A stretch of 64,000 nucleotides of DNA from Nemophila menziesii (GCA_029959085.1 JARWIR010000011.1:11285840-11349839); one strand, 5' to 3'. Shown: positions 1 to 11,910, numbered from the stretch's first letter. Made by a program: numbers and translations. Notes: a model not told the origin generated them from the sequence alone.

Positions 1-95
1 AGGCAGTCATGGGATTTAAATATTTAATGTGATTTATTCTTTTAATGGGATTTATACAGTCGATGAGATTTAGCATGTTAGTGTGTATGAGGAAG
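1..95. repeat. Tail of degenerate GATGGGATTTAG minisatellite
   Basis: The window opens inside a degenerate array of GGGATTTA / GATGAGATTTAG words. The same sequence follows the fold-back arrays at 29.08-29.13 kb and 40.60-40.69 kb. This places the window start at the end of a third fold-back array whose other arm lies outside the window. Confidence 0.75.
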
Positions 96-579
96 CATGA
101 AACTTATCATATAGTGGAAGAAACAATGGAAACCAATAAATGTCTAGGCCCAAACTAACATTTTAGCTTATCTATCAAACGTAACAAACATAAAGTGAAA
201 AATTGATTTTTTACCATTTATATATAATTTAGAGAATCTTGAGGGGATAAGTGGCACAATATTCAATTAGAGGTTGGTATGTAGATGTGTTTGAAGAAGC
301 TAAGTTTGAGTTTGTATTTGAAAAGACGCTTAATTGAGAAAAAAATAGCGTTTAATTGCACGTCTGATCCATCTTTTATGTGAAATAGATGTAATAAGAC
401 TCCTTAATACATATCATCAGGATTTCCTCTCCAAGTTACAGGTAAATGTCAAAAATCAACTCCATTTATATATTAAGCATCATCAAATTCTCGAATCATA
501 CACCAATGATAAAATAATTTCATGGACAATCAGATTATATACAAATGTGATTATGAAATACAATTTTAACAATCACCTA

Positions 580-735
580 ATTCACAAGGCTTTTGTTTCT
601 TTTTAGGATGGTGCTAGCAACAGATTTGTTTAATGGATCATTGAAAAGCTCGAAATTATTGAAGACCTAAACTATTCGACCATTCTGGACACCGATGACA
701 TATTCTAAGACTCTAGGAAGTGCAAATGTTAGCAT
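580..735 (-). pseudogene. CSN6: CSN6 exon fragment, copy 1 (left arm)
   Basis: On the minus strand this reads FALPRVLEYVIGVQNGRIV, a stop, then VFNNFELFNDPLNKS. It matches the N-terminal MPN-domain stretch of COP9 signalosome subunit 6, where plant proteins have a P-R-V-x-G-x-V-I-G-x-Q-x-G-R-T-V-E-I-F-N-S-F-E-L-x-x-D-P pattern. CSN6 is a scaffold subunit of the complex that removes NEDD8 from cullins. Only one exon is present, a stop interrupts it and no flanking exon is recognised, so it is not functional. The exon ends at a GT (in AGGTGATTG on the minus strand) that looks like the original donor. Close copies lie at 29.75 and 41.33 kb on the same strand, and diverged copies on the opposite strand at 18.1 and 46.3 kb. 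Confidence 0.75.
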
Positions 736-1375
736 ACTATTATGAAGGAGGAAGAAGAGGGGCCATGTCATATTAGTTGAAAAAAACGTCATATTTATTC
801 CTTCTTTATTGTTAAAACCTTAAATTTTCGTTTCCTCAATAGTTTGAAACCCTTTATTATAGTATTTATTTTGTTCTTTTTATTTCTAAGTGGCCTTTAT
901 CTCCTCTTCTTTGAATTCTTTCTTGCCCATATTTTATTTAAGATTCCATGTGAACAGTCTTTAGCCAATCATATTATAGAATAACTCTAATCTTAAAAGA
1001 TGATCATGGAATTTTAATCAAGATATCATACACAAGTTAAATTTAATATATTTTCTTAAAATTATTGCATTACTTTATATCTTTATTTTGTCATTAGGCA
1101 TTCTAAGATTTAATCGCTCAGACCATTAGAAATAACTTATGTTTTTCATTGTTGTTCTTTTAATGAGTAATGAGTATTTTACTTTTTAAAAATTGATTCA
1201 TTATACAGTTATGATTCTTATACATAAAAAGTTCGTTTGCGATTTCCCATTTCCAGGTTTTAAATTTCTATTAAGTTAGTTTTATCGAACTCTAATTAAA
1301 TGAATTTTGTTTTATAAATTAAGTAAATGAAGCATTCTTGTTTTACAATGCTAACCTCCCTATGTATATTTAATG

Positions 1376-1379
<4 letters not shown>

Positions 1380-1421
<42 letters not shown>
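1380..1421. repeat. (TA)n microsatellite
   Basis: About 20 uninterrupted TA units. The same position in the duplicated unit holds a shorter TA run at 30,579-30,609 and a much shorter one near 42,137-42,155, so its length varies between copies. Confidence 0.95.
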
Positions 1422-1422
<1 letters not shown>

Positions 1423-2229
1423 TTGAATTGAAATTGGCTAGATATTGTATTGATATTTGTTTATTTAGTTTGAGATCTGCATTGAGTGTTTGTTTCTTTT
1501 CTAATTTTTCTTCATTTTTTATGCTAAGATATAATATGATGAATCTGGATTGTGATAGTTCTTAAGATCCGCCTTGTCTGTCATGCTAAATTTTTGAAAT
1601 AAACTCCATTACTTTCTTTTTTTGAAAATAAAGCACAATTAAAATTTACTGGTATATATAGTACGAGATCAATGTCCCAGAGATTAAATAGAAGAGGAAA
1701 TTGATTTTTGAAATTTAATAGATTATGTTAGTGTGAAATAATGGGAGGTTTTACAAATAATGTATTGTTGACGAATGATTTGAAAAGATTTAATGTTGTG
1801 AATAGTGTAAAGGAGAAATTGTTAAGAAGTAAATGTTAAATACACCATGGTATGACAAAAGGTCGAAACTACCCACTATGGTCTAAATTTATTTAATACA
1901 TACACATATACCTATAGTACAATATATGTATAATATAGGGATCTATCATGCATTTTTTCATAATAATGATTTTTTTAGAACTGTACAATACTTATCTCTA
2001 ATGTACTCATGTATTAGAATTTGTAATAGAAAATAAGTGTATGTATATATGTTTTTTACAAGTTATTACCTTTTGATAGATCTCCTCTTACCAATCTCCT
2101 TTTATATGAGAATTAGAGTCTAAAGAGGGTATATACAATTATTAGCTTAATATATATATGAAGTTGAAGTAACAAAGAGAGCTGGAGGAACATATATACA
2201 TGAAAGTAAACAAATTAGTTGTAATGATT

Positions 2230-2955
2230 TGACGAAACAACACTTTTCATCCTTTTCTGTTGTGGGTCCAATTGAAAGTCTTGATGACAACCATGCTACT
2301 GTGAGTTGTCAAAACTATGTGTTTGGTCATCCTGTGTGCCCCATGAATTTGCAGGAGCAAAACCGAAACCGTTCGGCATGCTTGATATTGTCTACAACCC
2401 TCATTCAGCGTTACAGCTTGATTGGAGCCATGTAGAGGCGCTAACACTTGCTCTCTTTCGGGTGAACTTGTGATGGCCCTTCGTTAAAACATGTATATAA
2501 AAAATTAGAGTAAAAAGATAATTATTATTCATATAAGAAAAAAGGAAGCTAAATGCAGTTAAATCACCTATCATTCTCGCCTTGTGGCCTATACTTTTGA
2601 GCTTGGATGAAATTTTTTGCAAATAATCTGTCCGCAAGCAATTATATTTATTAAAAAAAATATAAAAACAAGTAAACATACTCATTACTAAAAACTAAAA
2701 GTAATTATTATTTCATATTTACCCAACTTGTTGCATCACTGTAGTAGTTATCTTCAAATCTCATGACAAGTTTTTCAAGTACATTGGGTACTCTATTTGG
2801 ATTAAAAACAATTTGAAAGGTCTCAAATATGTATCTGTCAAACATTTAAATATGTCATATTAATTTGAGAAAATATACAAAAGTGTTTTCAACAAGTTAC
2901 CTAATGATCCGACTCAATTGTAAAACTGACCTACGGCTAAACAAACAAGCAAAAC
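2230..2955 (-). pseudogene. MED15-like KIX-domain gene fragment, copy 1
   Basis: Minus-strand exons in order are: a short one near 2,901-2,950 (GQFY/RSVLQLSRIIR region), a second at 2,723-2,834, a third near 2,555-2,640, and a glutamine-rich piece at 2,230-2,480. The second exon has AG and GT borders, is 112 bp and reads YIFETFQIVFNPNRV, then LEKLVMRFEDNYYSDATSW. It joins in phase to TDYLQKISSKLKSIG. This follows the KIX domain of plant Mediator subunit 15 (helices around I-x-x-x-L-x-x-L and R-F-E-x-K-x-Y-x-x-A-T-S-x-x-D-Y-L-x-K-I-S). KIX domains bind transcription activators. The third-exon acceptor is damaged (GCGG where copy 2 has GCAG) and the last piece contains stops, so this is a relic. 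The MED15 family assignment is by motif only. Confidence 0.65.
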
Positions 2956-3499
2956 AAATATACTCTCAACTTTTCTATCATAAGTAAAAACAAGTGTAGA
3001 TGCGGTTTTATTTTAACGAGTTATTATTATTTTTCAAATAACTATTGTTTTTATATAAAGAAAAAGTTATTCATCTGGACCACCTCCGAGCTGCAGAAGT
3101 TTTAAATTGTAATTGAGTGGTTTTAAGGTAAAAAAGATTCATGTTTATAAAAAATTTGTTTAGATCAACTTGGTACAAGATAAAAAATTACTAAGGTTTC
3201 AAAATTTACTATTTATTGAAATTAAAAACTAAAATTATTGATCTTACAATAGTAATTTATTTAAGTAGCTTGAACAAAATTTAAAGAGATACATGAACAT
3301 TAAACCAGACAATTAAGAGATGAGAGTGGGAACTTTGCTTCTATAATAAAGGAATGAAACGACGCGTTACATAATAAATCCGTTTTCTATAATATCTAGT
3401 TTTTTATTTGATCATTCATCTTTTGGTATATTGCAAATTGTAGTTATAAAAAAATATTGAGTATTTCTCTTTTTTATTTTAGAAAAAGAACACTTAAAT

Positions 3500-4180
3500 C
3501 CTATATTTTTGAATAGTTGACACTAACCATGTGTAAAAGAAAAGTTTTCACGATCTAAGGAACCTTGTATTATGATTGGTGCAAGATCTAATGCCTTTTC
3601 TATGAGCTATAGGAATATTAAGGTCCTGAAAATCATAAGACTTTGGACATAAAGAAGAATCTGAGTTACTTTATACAGTCAGGGTTGAATCTCTACTCTC
3701 TAGTTGTGGTTGTTGCTCCACATCTTGTCGTTTATGTCTCCTTCTATTGACAAGTAAATCTTTTTTTTTCTCCAGTTTTAAATCTATTTTTTCTTTATCA
3801 TTGGATTTTTCATTAGTAGACCCGATAACTTCATTTTAAGGATACAATTCTTCATTAGGAATATAATGTTGGGATAGAGTGATTGTTTCTAGATAAGAGT
3901 CAGAAGGCATTGGTAGCAGAGCAAATTTTTTTAAAAAACTTTCTTCATCCACTTGATTTTGATTCTCCCCCTAAAGAAAAGTTTTGGGGGAAAATTATGG
4001 ATCTTCAAAAAAAGTAAAATTCATACTCACATAACGAATATGAAAAATAAAAAATTTTAGTAAGTGAATATGAATAATAAGCTATTCTTTAATAATTAGG
4101 CCTCCTAAGATTATCCTATCTGTTCGGAAATTTTTTTTATATCTGCGAACAAAAAATAAAAAACTCTTCTTATAAAAGAT
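3500..4180 (-). pseudogene. Copia pol relic: integrase-RT linker
   Basis: The minus strand reads FFEDP, FSPKTFL, GENQNQVDEESF and then, towards lower coordinates, DLNIPIAHRKGIRSC followed by TNHNTRFL. These are characteristic of the spacer between integrase and reverse transcriptase in Ty1/Copia polyproteins (D-L-x-I-P-I-A-x-R-K-G-x-R-S-C-T). Several stops and frameshifts are present. RT should follow but the sequence breaks into the composite unit at about 3,490. The element is therefore truncated and inactive. Confidence 0.7.
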
Positions 4181-4269
4181 CCAATGTTAAATATTACAAA
4201 ATTACATAGATATGATTTATTTTTGCTAAAAAAATTATAACATAACGAGAAAAAGTCCCAAAAACTTTC

Positions 4270-4520
4270 TAGGTAGAATAAAAAATCTTACGACTTTAAC
4301 TAAACATTATAAAGAAACAATCTACACCTTTTTTCTCAAAATTATCATTTTAACTAAACTTTAATCCACCATTAATCATCAATGTAGTACACTAAGTTTG
4401 TGCAAACATAGTAAAATTAGCTTACCCAATAGCTTTCAGAAGTTCCTGGATAAAACTTTTACAAACCAAAAAAAAATAAAATTGAAATATATAAATAAAA
4501 TTTATACATACATGATATAC
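4270..4520. repeat. Direct repeat pair, left member (partner about 7,390-7,600)
   Basis: Both copies share ACTAAACATTATAAAG-like and AACAAACATAGTAAA-like words, a CTGGATAAA stretch and TACATACATGATAT at the end, in the same order and orientation about 3.1 kb apart. They could be diverged LTRs of an unrecognised element occupying 4.3-7.6 kb, or a local duplication. No primer-binding site or polypurine tract was found to decide this. Confidence 0.5.
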
Positions 4521-4530
4521 AATGGAAAAT

Positions 4531-4566
4531 ACCAGTTTAGTAGGGACTTTAGAGTACTAAACTGGT
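4531..4566. repeat. 12-bp perfect inverted repeat
   Basis: ACCAGTTTAGTA and its reverse complement TACTAAACTGGT are separated by 12 bases. A third copy of ACCAGTTTAGTA occurs at 4,681 in direct orientation. This looks like terminal or subterminal motifs of a small DNA transposon. Confidence 0.6.
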
Positions 4567-4769
4567 CATTTTCCTTCTACTACTTTTAATACATATACAG
4601 GGGTGGAGCCCAATTTTACTTTTTGAGGTAATTGTAGTATAGGTCCATATATTATAAAAAATTGCATTGTGAGTCCCTATACCAGTTTAGTAGCGGTAAA
4701 TGATAGGTGTTTCCTTTCTTTCTTATCACGAACACATTCTTATTGACTAAGCTTATAAAAGTGTACTTC

Positions 4770-4955
4770 TTAGCCATCGTCAAGTCTGAAAGATTGGATC
4801 TCGAATATTTCGAACCAATTGAAGAGGAGAAAGTTCAATTGCTCAAGAATGACATGATGACGGTTGTAGAAGTGTTTGGGTCCTCTTTTATGGAATATAT
4901 TGCCAGAAAAAGGATGCGAGACATGATGGATATCGACAACACAGTAAAAAAATGA
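4770..4955 (+). other. Unrecognised open coding-like fragment
   Basis: The frame is open and reads ERLDLEYFEPIEEEKVQLL, then KNDMMTVVEVFGSSFMEYIA and a basic/acidic tail before a stop. Its composition is far less A+T-biased than the surroundings and is rich in charged residues, which suggests a captured exon. No splice sites or family could be assigned. It sits between the two direct repeats at 4.3 and 7.4 kb. Confidence 0.3.
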
Positions 4956-5059
4956 AATATGGAATGTAAAGTTAGGAAGTAACCCAATGGATGGATAATT
5001 TTCAAATATTACAGAGATGAAAATTGGAAGCTCATACATTCTAAAGGTCTGTTGTATTA

Positions 5060-7385
5060 TTCGTATCGAAAGATGATCTTATTATTCGAAATAACCAAAT
5101 TCTTTAATTTTGAAAACTCTGAAATTTCTAATATTCCAACCTGAATAGTTATTCGTAATCTTCTGGAACAAGTTTGAACGAGGTTGAGCATTTCTAAGAT
5201 AGCCTCTTAAGTGGGTAAACCTTTAAAAAAATGATGAGATTATTAAGGTAGTTGAGGATATATATTTTTCTCGAATTCTCATTGAATTGAATTTGAGTAA
5301 TTTAAGAAAGGAAACGGTAAAGTTATTCACACCAAGAGGGAAGTAATACAATTTGAAAATGGAATTTGAAAGTATAATGATTAGTTGTCGTAAATGTAAA
5401 GAGATTGGTCTTATGCAAATGTGTTTAATTAAGGGGAGAGATGATTTCAATCAAAACCGGGGCTACATTTATGCTGTAGAATAGAATCAGAAACGAGTTA
5501 GCTGGGAAAATCAGCCTATAGGTAAACTCATAAGCTGTGGGAAGATGTTCTGAGTCATGAAACCTGATGGAACCAAGAAATAGGAACTGGAACATCATAA
5601 TTACAGCTACTTGCGACTTTCTTGTAATAGCTCAACTTCACCGAATCTGAAATGTAAAGGAATAAAAACTTATGCTGCTACTACAGCTAGTTTGCGAGTT
5701 ACTGAAAATACAGAAGATTGTCACTTAGGCAGTATAACAGCTCGTGAGCTGAATACTAGTAAATACACCAATAATCTCACGCAGAAATAGTGCATCCATG
5801 TGTCTTCTGAGCCTAGAGTTGCCACCCGAATAACAATAATTGATTATGAGATTAGAGCTCTTAATGATTTCAGTAATCGCTCCGGTTTAACAATGAAGGT
5901 TTATGTTACAACAAAGAATTAAATATAGTGACATAAACACTATGTAAATAACCCACACCGCTTTACTTTAATACTGTCATGTAATCCTATCTTATGTAAA
6001 TAAATTCACTTTATTCTTTACTTGTGACAACAATTGAAGGAAATAATATCATATTCATAATGAATGAGACCGAAATAATACATCTTATCTGTATGTTCGA
6101 ACCCCACACCCAACATAGGCCGGATTGTCAAACTTTCATGAAGAATGAACAAAAATATTGAACAAAGAGTTCATATCAAAAACACACATATATATAGCAG
6201 AGAATGAAGGAAATCAGTTCCCAATAACATTTATGTTGGCTTCTGTCATTGCAAAAAATGGTAGAAAATTTTGTAAAAATTGTATTAATTTCTGAAGTAT
6301 AATTGTTACAGATCAAACACATCATTTAGTCGTATATCTGAGGGGTAATCTTAAATCAAGGAGATGAAAAATAAAACAAATTTCCACAGAAGGGAGATTA
6401 AGATCTACATTAAATAATGCACGTTCCCCATTTACTATAAACACCATAATCCCTTCACTGTGAATAATGAAAGTACCAAGTTTTCTTTAGTTAATTGAAG
6501 TACGTGTCTTTATATTATGCAAAATAATTTCTATAAGACCCTATTTTATTCTTTTTGAGTTGATTGGACAAAAGTCCCCTCTATTAAATTTTAAAGTTAA
6601 TTGCATTATAGGAACTATATTGTGAAATGAATTGCACTAAAGGTCCATATACTATTATTTTGAGGTCCTACTATATTATCCATTGGGCCTTAGCAGACCA
6701 GTGTGTGCTAGAAACATAGGCTGACTGATGAGTCCACTCTGTCTCAGCCGCACCACCTAGAGAGCAAGTCACCTGAGATGTAGACTGACCTGGGAAAAGG
6801 CTCAAGAGTCAATCGATTCGGACTTCCAATTTTTTAATGGTTTTAGTGTCCCCTTTTAATAGTTAAACATGTAAACACATTTAATATTTTCATTGTAATA
6901 TGTGAATATGAATAAACTATCAAATCAGTAAGCTAATAAATTTTTTATATCCTCAATAAAGAAAAGAACTTTTCAAGGTTCAAGATTCAAATCTCGATAC
7001 TAAAAATAAAGTCTTCAACAAATACGATATTTTTTGTAAAAACAAATTATTTTTGTCAAAGTCTTCAACTCATGATTTATTTAGAAATGATAAAGTTGTA
7101 ATGCAAAAGATAGATTACGAATAAATCAATAACGTCACTTGCTTGTATGCAAAACTTATATATTATAGTAATAGTGGATTCACATACGTTTTTTATATTT
7201 GTTCGTGTTCTTATACAATTAAAATGACAAGTTTAAAAGATCACGAAGGAGAATATTGGAATGTGAAAGTTACTTGTTGTCATTGGCTCTATAAGCCCAA
7301 TATACATCCACAAAAAATGTTTATACCATAACCACAAAAGGGGATAACGTAACATCACACCTATCTCAGCTTCAAAATCTACAAC
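5060..7385. other. Stretch with no recognised gene
   Basis: A+T-rich sequence between the direct repeats. I see scattered less A+T-rich islands (5,450-5,900 and 6,690-6,800) with no frame open long enough to call and no family recognised. Confidence 0.5.
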
Positions 7386-7389
7386 AATT

Positions 7390-7600
7390 TAGAGTTTAAC
7401 CAAACATTATAAAAAGTCTACACCTTTTACCTTAAATTACAATTATACCAAAATTTAATAAATGTTAATCTATATAATACACAGAGTAGCAGCAAACATA
7501 GTAAATCGTTTAATCTCGTTTCAATAGCTCCTGGATAAACATTTTACAAACCATTTTATAACATTTAAAATATTATAAATGAAGTACATACATGATATGA
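7390..7600. repeat. Direct repeat pair, right member
   Basis: Diverged partner of about 4,270-4,520, in the same orientation and word order, ending with the same TACATACATGATAT word. Confidence 0.5.
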
Positions 7601-8499
7601 TTATTGGGTTTAGCACATAGAGTCCAAGGAGTTCTATGGCCCCTCTGACTTTAAAAAATAATAATGAATCTATTAAAAAATTAGGGAAAATTCCTCAAAT
7701 GGTTCTTGAACTATAGGCTAGTATCAATTTTGGCCCTCAAACTTTTAAACTTACCCATGTATTTCTCTAACTTCACGTTTTCCTTCTATTTCTACAACTT
7801 GGAATCAAAATCGTTGAATTATTTAGTCTAGCATCTGGTTTAATGGGTGAGGTTACATGAAAATCTGTTATTTTCCATTTTTATCAGTATTTTCTCAAAT
7901 ATTTTATGTGAAACCGGAATTTGACATTATTAAGTTATTTTATTTAAGGATAAGTATGCCTTATTGCTAAGTAAGAAAGGAAAAATAGGAAAATAAATGT
8001 CGCTTTATATAATAGTCCTTAAAATTTGTATAAAATAAATTTACAACCAAAAGTAAACCAGTTTTGTTGTTTATAAAATGTGAATTATAAAATCTTAAAT
8101 TGTGTTGTTTTGTTTGTATAAATCTTTAAAAATGATTTTTTTTTTTAAAATGCAACAAAATAAAAACAGAATTAAGGACAAATCTACATATTTAAATATT
8201 ACTTGTTGAAAATCAGATTAAATCAGATAATTTTAAGGTATTTAGGTCAATACATTATGTTTGTTTGCTTCAACCGTTCATAACAACCAAACTATTCAGA
8301 TGAAATGACATATATAATTTTTTTCACAGTGACTTAATATTGTTGATTCTTCCATATATATCTTTTATATTTTTAAATGCTTAAAGCATGAAAATTACTT
8401 AATGAATTAAAATATTATAGATTACAAACTATTTATATTAAACAAAAAGATGGCAAGACAATTACTTATAGAGATATATGATTTATACAATAATAGTTA

Positions 8500-8770
8500 A
8501 ATCTATTTAATATATAACAACAAAATCAATGGTTGACTATGTGACTTTTGACATGTGTCATTTTTTTTGTCATGTGTGCTTATTATTTCTATTAATATTA
8601 CATGTGTCTTTTATAAATTTTTTTTTCTCAAAAAAATTAAATATAAATTATTTAAGATAATTTTTTATATTAAAATATTACATTACAATTTACTTTTTTT
8701 CTTAATTTTTTTATTTTTTTCTACTAAAATTGTGTTCCCATTCGCACAAGATTACAAACTAGTATGTCCG
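8500..8770 (+). repeat. Local direct duplication, first copy (second about 9,010-9,215)
   Basis: Both copies begin with ATCTATTTAATATATAA and share the order GACATGTGTCATT / GGCATGTGTCATT, TTTATTAATTTT-like stretch, CTCAAAAA, and AAATTGTGTTCC. They are diverged and separated by about 500 bp. The function is unknown. It is possibly a pair of non-autonomous transposon ends. Confidence 0.5.
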
Positions 8771-9259
8771 GTAAGGTCAACATATCTTTTTTTTTAATAT
8801 GTAACTCATTGATAAATACATGCAACAAATTACAAAAACATATGCAACCCATTAAAATTACAAAGACAATTCATCGATTTGTAAAAATTTGGACTTATTA
8901 GGACTAAAAAAACATGTTTTTGAACTTTTGAGTAATTAAATCTTTAAGAATCTATTTAATTTATAAAGAAGAGAATCAATGATTGATTCTTCCATGTATA
9001 TTTGATATTTTCCATGTGTCATCTATTTAATATATAAAATATAATTAGCTTTTGGCATGTGTCATTCTAATATACCATGTGGTCGTTTACTATTCTATTT
9101 GTCTTTTATTAATTTTTCCTCAAAAATTATGATTGAAATATCTATTATTTGTATTCTTTTCCATTTAAATTGTGTTCCTGTGCTCTCCACTTTCGCAGTT
9201 TGGCCTCCAGTATTTTGTATTAGTTGTATAATTATATTTTCCAAACATTGACACTGGAT

Positions 9260-9900
9260 TCATCATATAATATTAAATGGTTTGCCTAATTAAATAGCAC
9301 CGTTTTATTTAATGTAACAAGAAAAAGTTTAACAAATGATATTATTAGGCTTCTTTATCGTAGTGTCAGATTTTGACTCGTTATTATTTAATGTTCAAGT
9401 AGTTGTCTAAATTTTGTTGCATTTACTTTCTAAAATGTAGCTAATTATTTATATAAATGAAAATTCAAATAATATTTTGGATCATCTCGTAAATTCTACA
9501 TACTTAGAATTTTAAAATTCCATTTGATATTTTAAAAAAATTATAATATTTGATGTAAGATATTTTATAACCAAACATTATAATATATGTTTTTATAGTT
9601 TTTTGAATTAAAAATATCACACTATACCTTTAAACATTTGTATGTAAAAAAACATTTTATCTTTCAATTTCCACCACAAATTTAAAATTTATCTTTATTT
9701 GGACAAAAATAAAATGAAAAACACACATAAATCCTCAAGTTATCGATAATCGGACATTTAGATAACTCAAATCTTTTTTAGATTATTACCCTCTTGAACA
9801 CACATCCCTCTAAGACCCAACAAGATTAGGTGAATTCTCTCTTCTTACTAAATGCCACAAACAATAATTAACTATATAGGCCTATATTCTCATTTATAAT
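9260..9900. other. A+T-rich stretch without recognised features
   Basis: No coding frame, repeat or transposon terminus was recognised between the local duplication and the promoter-like segment that follows. Confidence 0.5.
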
Positions 9901-9924
9901 TTTACCCTCAAATGTTTAACAACA

Positions 9925-10104
9925 CTATATATAGTAATTTTCTCAATTAAACCAAATTATTTCCTCAAACTCCCACAAATATTCTCCTTATCTCCCTATT
10001 TTTTTCTTTAGCTCTCTCTCCACCGTATTTTGCTTTCTCTCTCCTCCGTTACATAAAGATTACTCACTCTACATTTTGATTAGTTTAACAATCAAACAAT
10101 CAAG
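9925..10104 (+). promoter_or_regulatory. Promoter plus 5' leader exon of a truncated gene (candidate)
   Basis: A TATA box (CTATATATAG, 9,925-9,934) is followed after about 30 bp by a pyrimidine-rich leader with repeated CTCTCTCC / CTCCTCCG words, typical of plant 5' untranslated exons. The leader ends CAATCAAG and meets GTAACG at 10,105, a good splice donor. A T-rich intron-like sequence runs to TTTGTAG at 10,595. After it a frame reads EVEIKGNDVWITSELLLN and then stops. This looks like a promoter, leader exon and leader intron whose coding part has been lost or replaced. Confidence 0.4.
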
Positions 10105-10296
10105 GTAACGTTTCATGAACTTTTTTTTTGCATTTTTATTATGCCTTTTTCTTTGTTTTTTCCTGCATTTTTTTTTCTTCTTTTAGCTGGGAATAGTGAA
10201 TATGTAAATATTATATGATTAAGTTTGCTGAAATTGTATGTTTTATGTATTGTTTTGTTTTCTATTTCTATTTCTCTGCTTTTATTGTTTCTGTTC

Positions 10297-10378
10297 ATCT
10301 TATTTTAGTTTTGCTACCCTGCATGTTAATGCTTACAATCTTATTTTAGTTTTGCTACCCTACATGTTAATGCTTACA
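10297..10378 (+). repeat. 41-bp tandem duplication in intron-like sequence
   Basis: Two adjacent 41-bp units starting ATCTTATTTTAGTTTTGC differ at one position. They lie inside the candidate leader intron. Confidence 0.85.
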
Positions 10379-10639
10379 AGTTTTTTTAGGGTTTATATAT
10401 TTTACAACGTTTTATGCTTTTAATACTCACCAATTTTATGTTTTTATACATGCTCAGTACATTTAGCTCGTATATGCTTTTAGTCCACACGTTATTGTTG
10501 TTTTACAAAATCTAGAAGAGGTTGGCTCCTAGAAATGATATTTTTCATTTTAGTACAATTCATGTGTGAAATTGTTTATGTGTTTATATTTGTAGAACGA
10601 GGTAGAGATCAAAGGAAATGATGTTTGGATAACATCTGA

Positions 10640-10970
10640 ATTATTACTCAATGTAAATGTAATTTTGATTCTTAAAAATATATAATACGTAGAAAAAATT
10701 ACTTTTATGCTAAAAAATATCATTCATCCCAAATAATATCTATCATATTTTATTTTATAAAATATTTAATTTAAATATACCAGACAAATAAGAAAAATAA
10801 AAGAATTAAAAGATATCATATTAAATTTATTTTATTATTTTTGATACAAAAATCAAAAATCTGTCTCTAAAAATACAAATCTTATTTGTTAAAAAATACA
10901 ATTAAAATGGTTCAAAGTTTTAAATTATATGTCTATATAAGTAGTTAGTTACGGGTACTATATGAATTTT
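10640..10970. other. A+T-rich stretch without recognised features
   Basis: Very A+T-rich with no gene or repeat recognised. Homology to the composite unit starts just after it. Confidence 0.5.
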
Positions 10971-11005
10971 AAGGGAATCACATCTTTAACCGTTAAATAT
11001 AACTA

Positions 11006-11196
11006 GAGTAATGATATTTGTCACCCTTTTTGTATCACGTTTTTATCACCTCCTGCGTGTATACCTACATGTACAATTGAATTGGTTTCATTGTCCTATT
11101 TAATTTTTCTCTATATTCTATACAAGGAAATCAAAACATATATATACAAGGGTGATAAAAGGGTGACATGAAAAGGGGTGACATATATCATTACTC
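11006..11196. mobile_element. 191-bp MULE-type MITE, family A, copy 1
   Basis: The ends are GAGTAATGATATTTGTCACC and the inverse of GAGTAATGATATATGTCACC, with further inverted matches inward (ATCACC / GGTGAT). A perfect 9-bp duplication, ATATAACTA, flanks it at 10,997-11,005 and 11,197-11,205. Nine-bp duplications are typical of the Mutator superfamily. Uninserted copies of the site, with one TAGTTATAT on the opposite strand, are at 16,160-16,168 and near 44,335. No protein is encoded. Confidence 0.9.
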
Positions 11197-11910
11197 ATAT
11201 AACTATCCATGTTAAAAATATGACTTGACAAGAGAAAAAAAAATTGAGAAAACATAGTGTACCAATATCAAAAAACCTACAATTCAAGTGTTATTTTTCC
11301 AAAAAAAAAAGAAGGAAAAATACTCAATAGTTTAATATAAGTATAATTTGCAATACACCGAAGCATGAAGAATCAAATAAAAACTAGATTATATAGAAAT
11401 TGGATTTATTACGTAACATGTCTTTTCATTCTCTCACTAAATAAGCAAAGTTCTCACGCACACCCCTCGTCTCTCTCTCTCTCTTTCAAACACTTTATAA
11501 TGGATTGCAACAACACTTTTTCACGAATGGTTCAGGATTCAATTTTGGTTCAAGGGGTTGAACCGGCGGCATAGAAAAGTGGTGCAAATAATTGAAATAT
11601 GAAAAACTCGTTCCCACAAGAGCATCGACAGAAAGTTGTCAAAAATGTATTTTTTTTCATATATTATTCAATTAATGATAAAATAAACACTTTTCTATTG
11701 ATGGCTCGATTGTTTGCGTTTGATGTATTTATATAAATTATTTTCATAAGATCAATAATTTTAGTTTCTAATTTCAATAAATAGTGAGTTTTGAAACCAC
11801 ATTAATTTTTTTATTATGTAACAAGTAGATCGGTGAACAAAATTTCTATATAAAGATGTATATTTTCAAACAAATCCTCCCACCACCATAAAGCCTCTCA
11901 ATTAAAATTT

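Larger units (their letters stand above)
760..3490 (+). repeat. Composite inverted-repeat unit, copy 1 (left arm and centre)
   Basis: This stretch aligns with 29.97-32.6 kb and 41.53-44.24 kb, reading through the same landmarks: a TA-microsatellite, KIX exons on the minus strand, and the start of the right arm. Homology stops at about 3,490, where a Copia relic begins. The same sequence reappears in inverted orientation at 10.98-12.34 kb. The full right arm is missing here. Confidence 0.75.

Noticed and set aside
6085..6120. GTTCGAACCCC, resembling a tRNA T-arm
   Set aside because: No acceptor, D-arm or anticodon stem can be drawn in the preceding 60 bases. No other tRNA or rRNA gene was recognised.
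6725..6732. CTGATGAG, the conserved core word of hammerhead ribozymes
   Set aside because: No GAAA core partner follows at the required distance and no matching stem I or III with a GTC-type cleavage site is visible.
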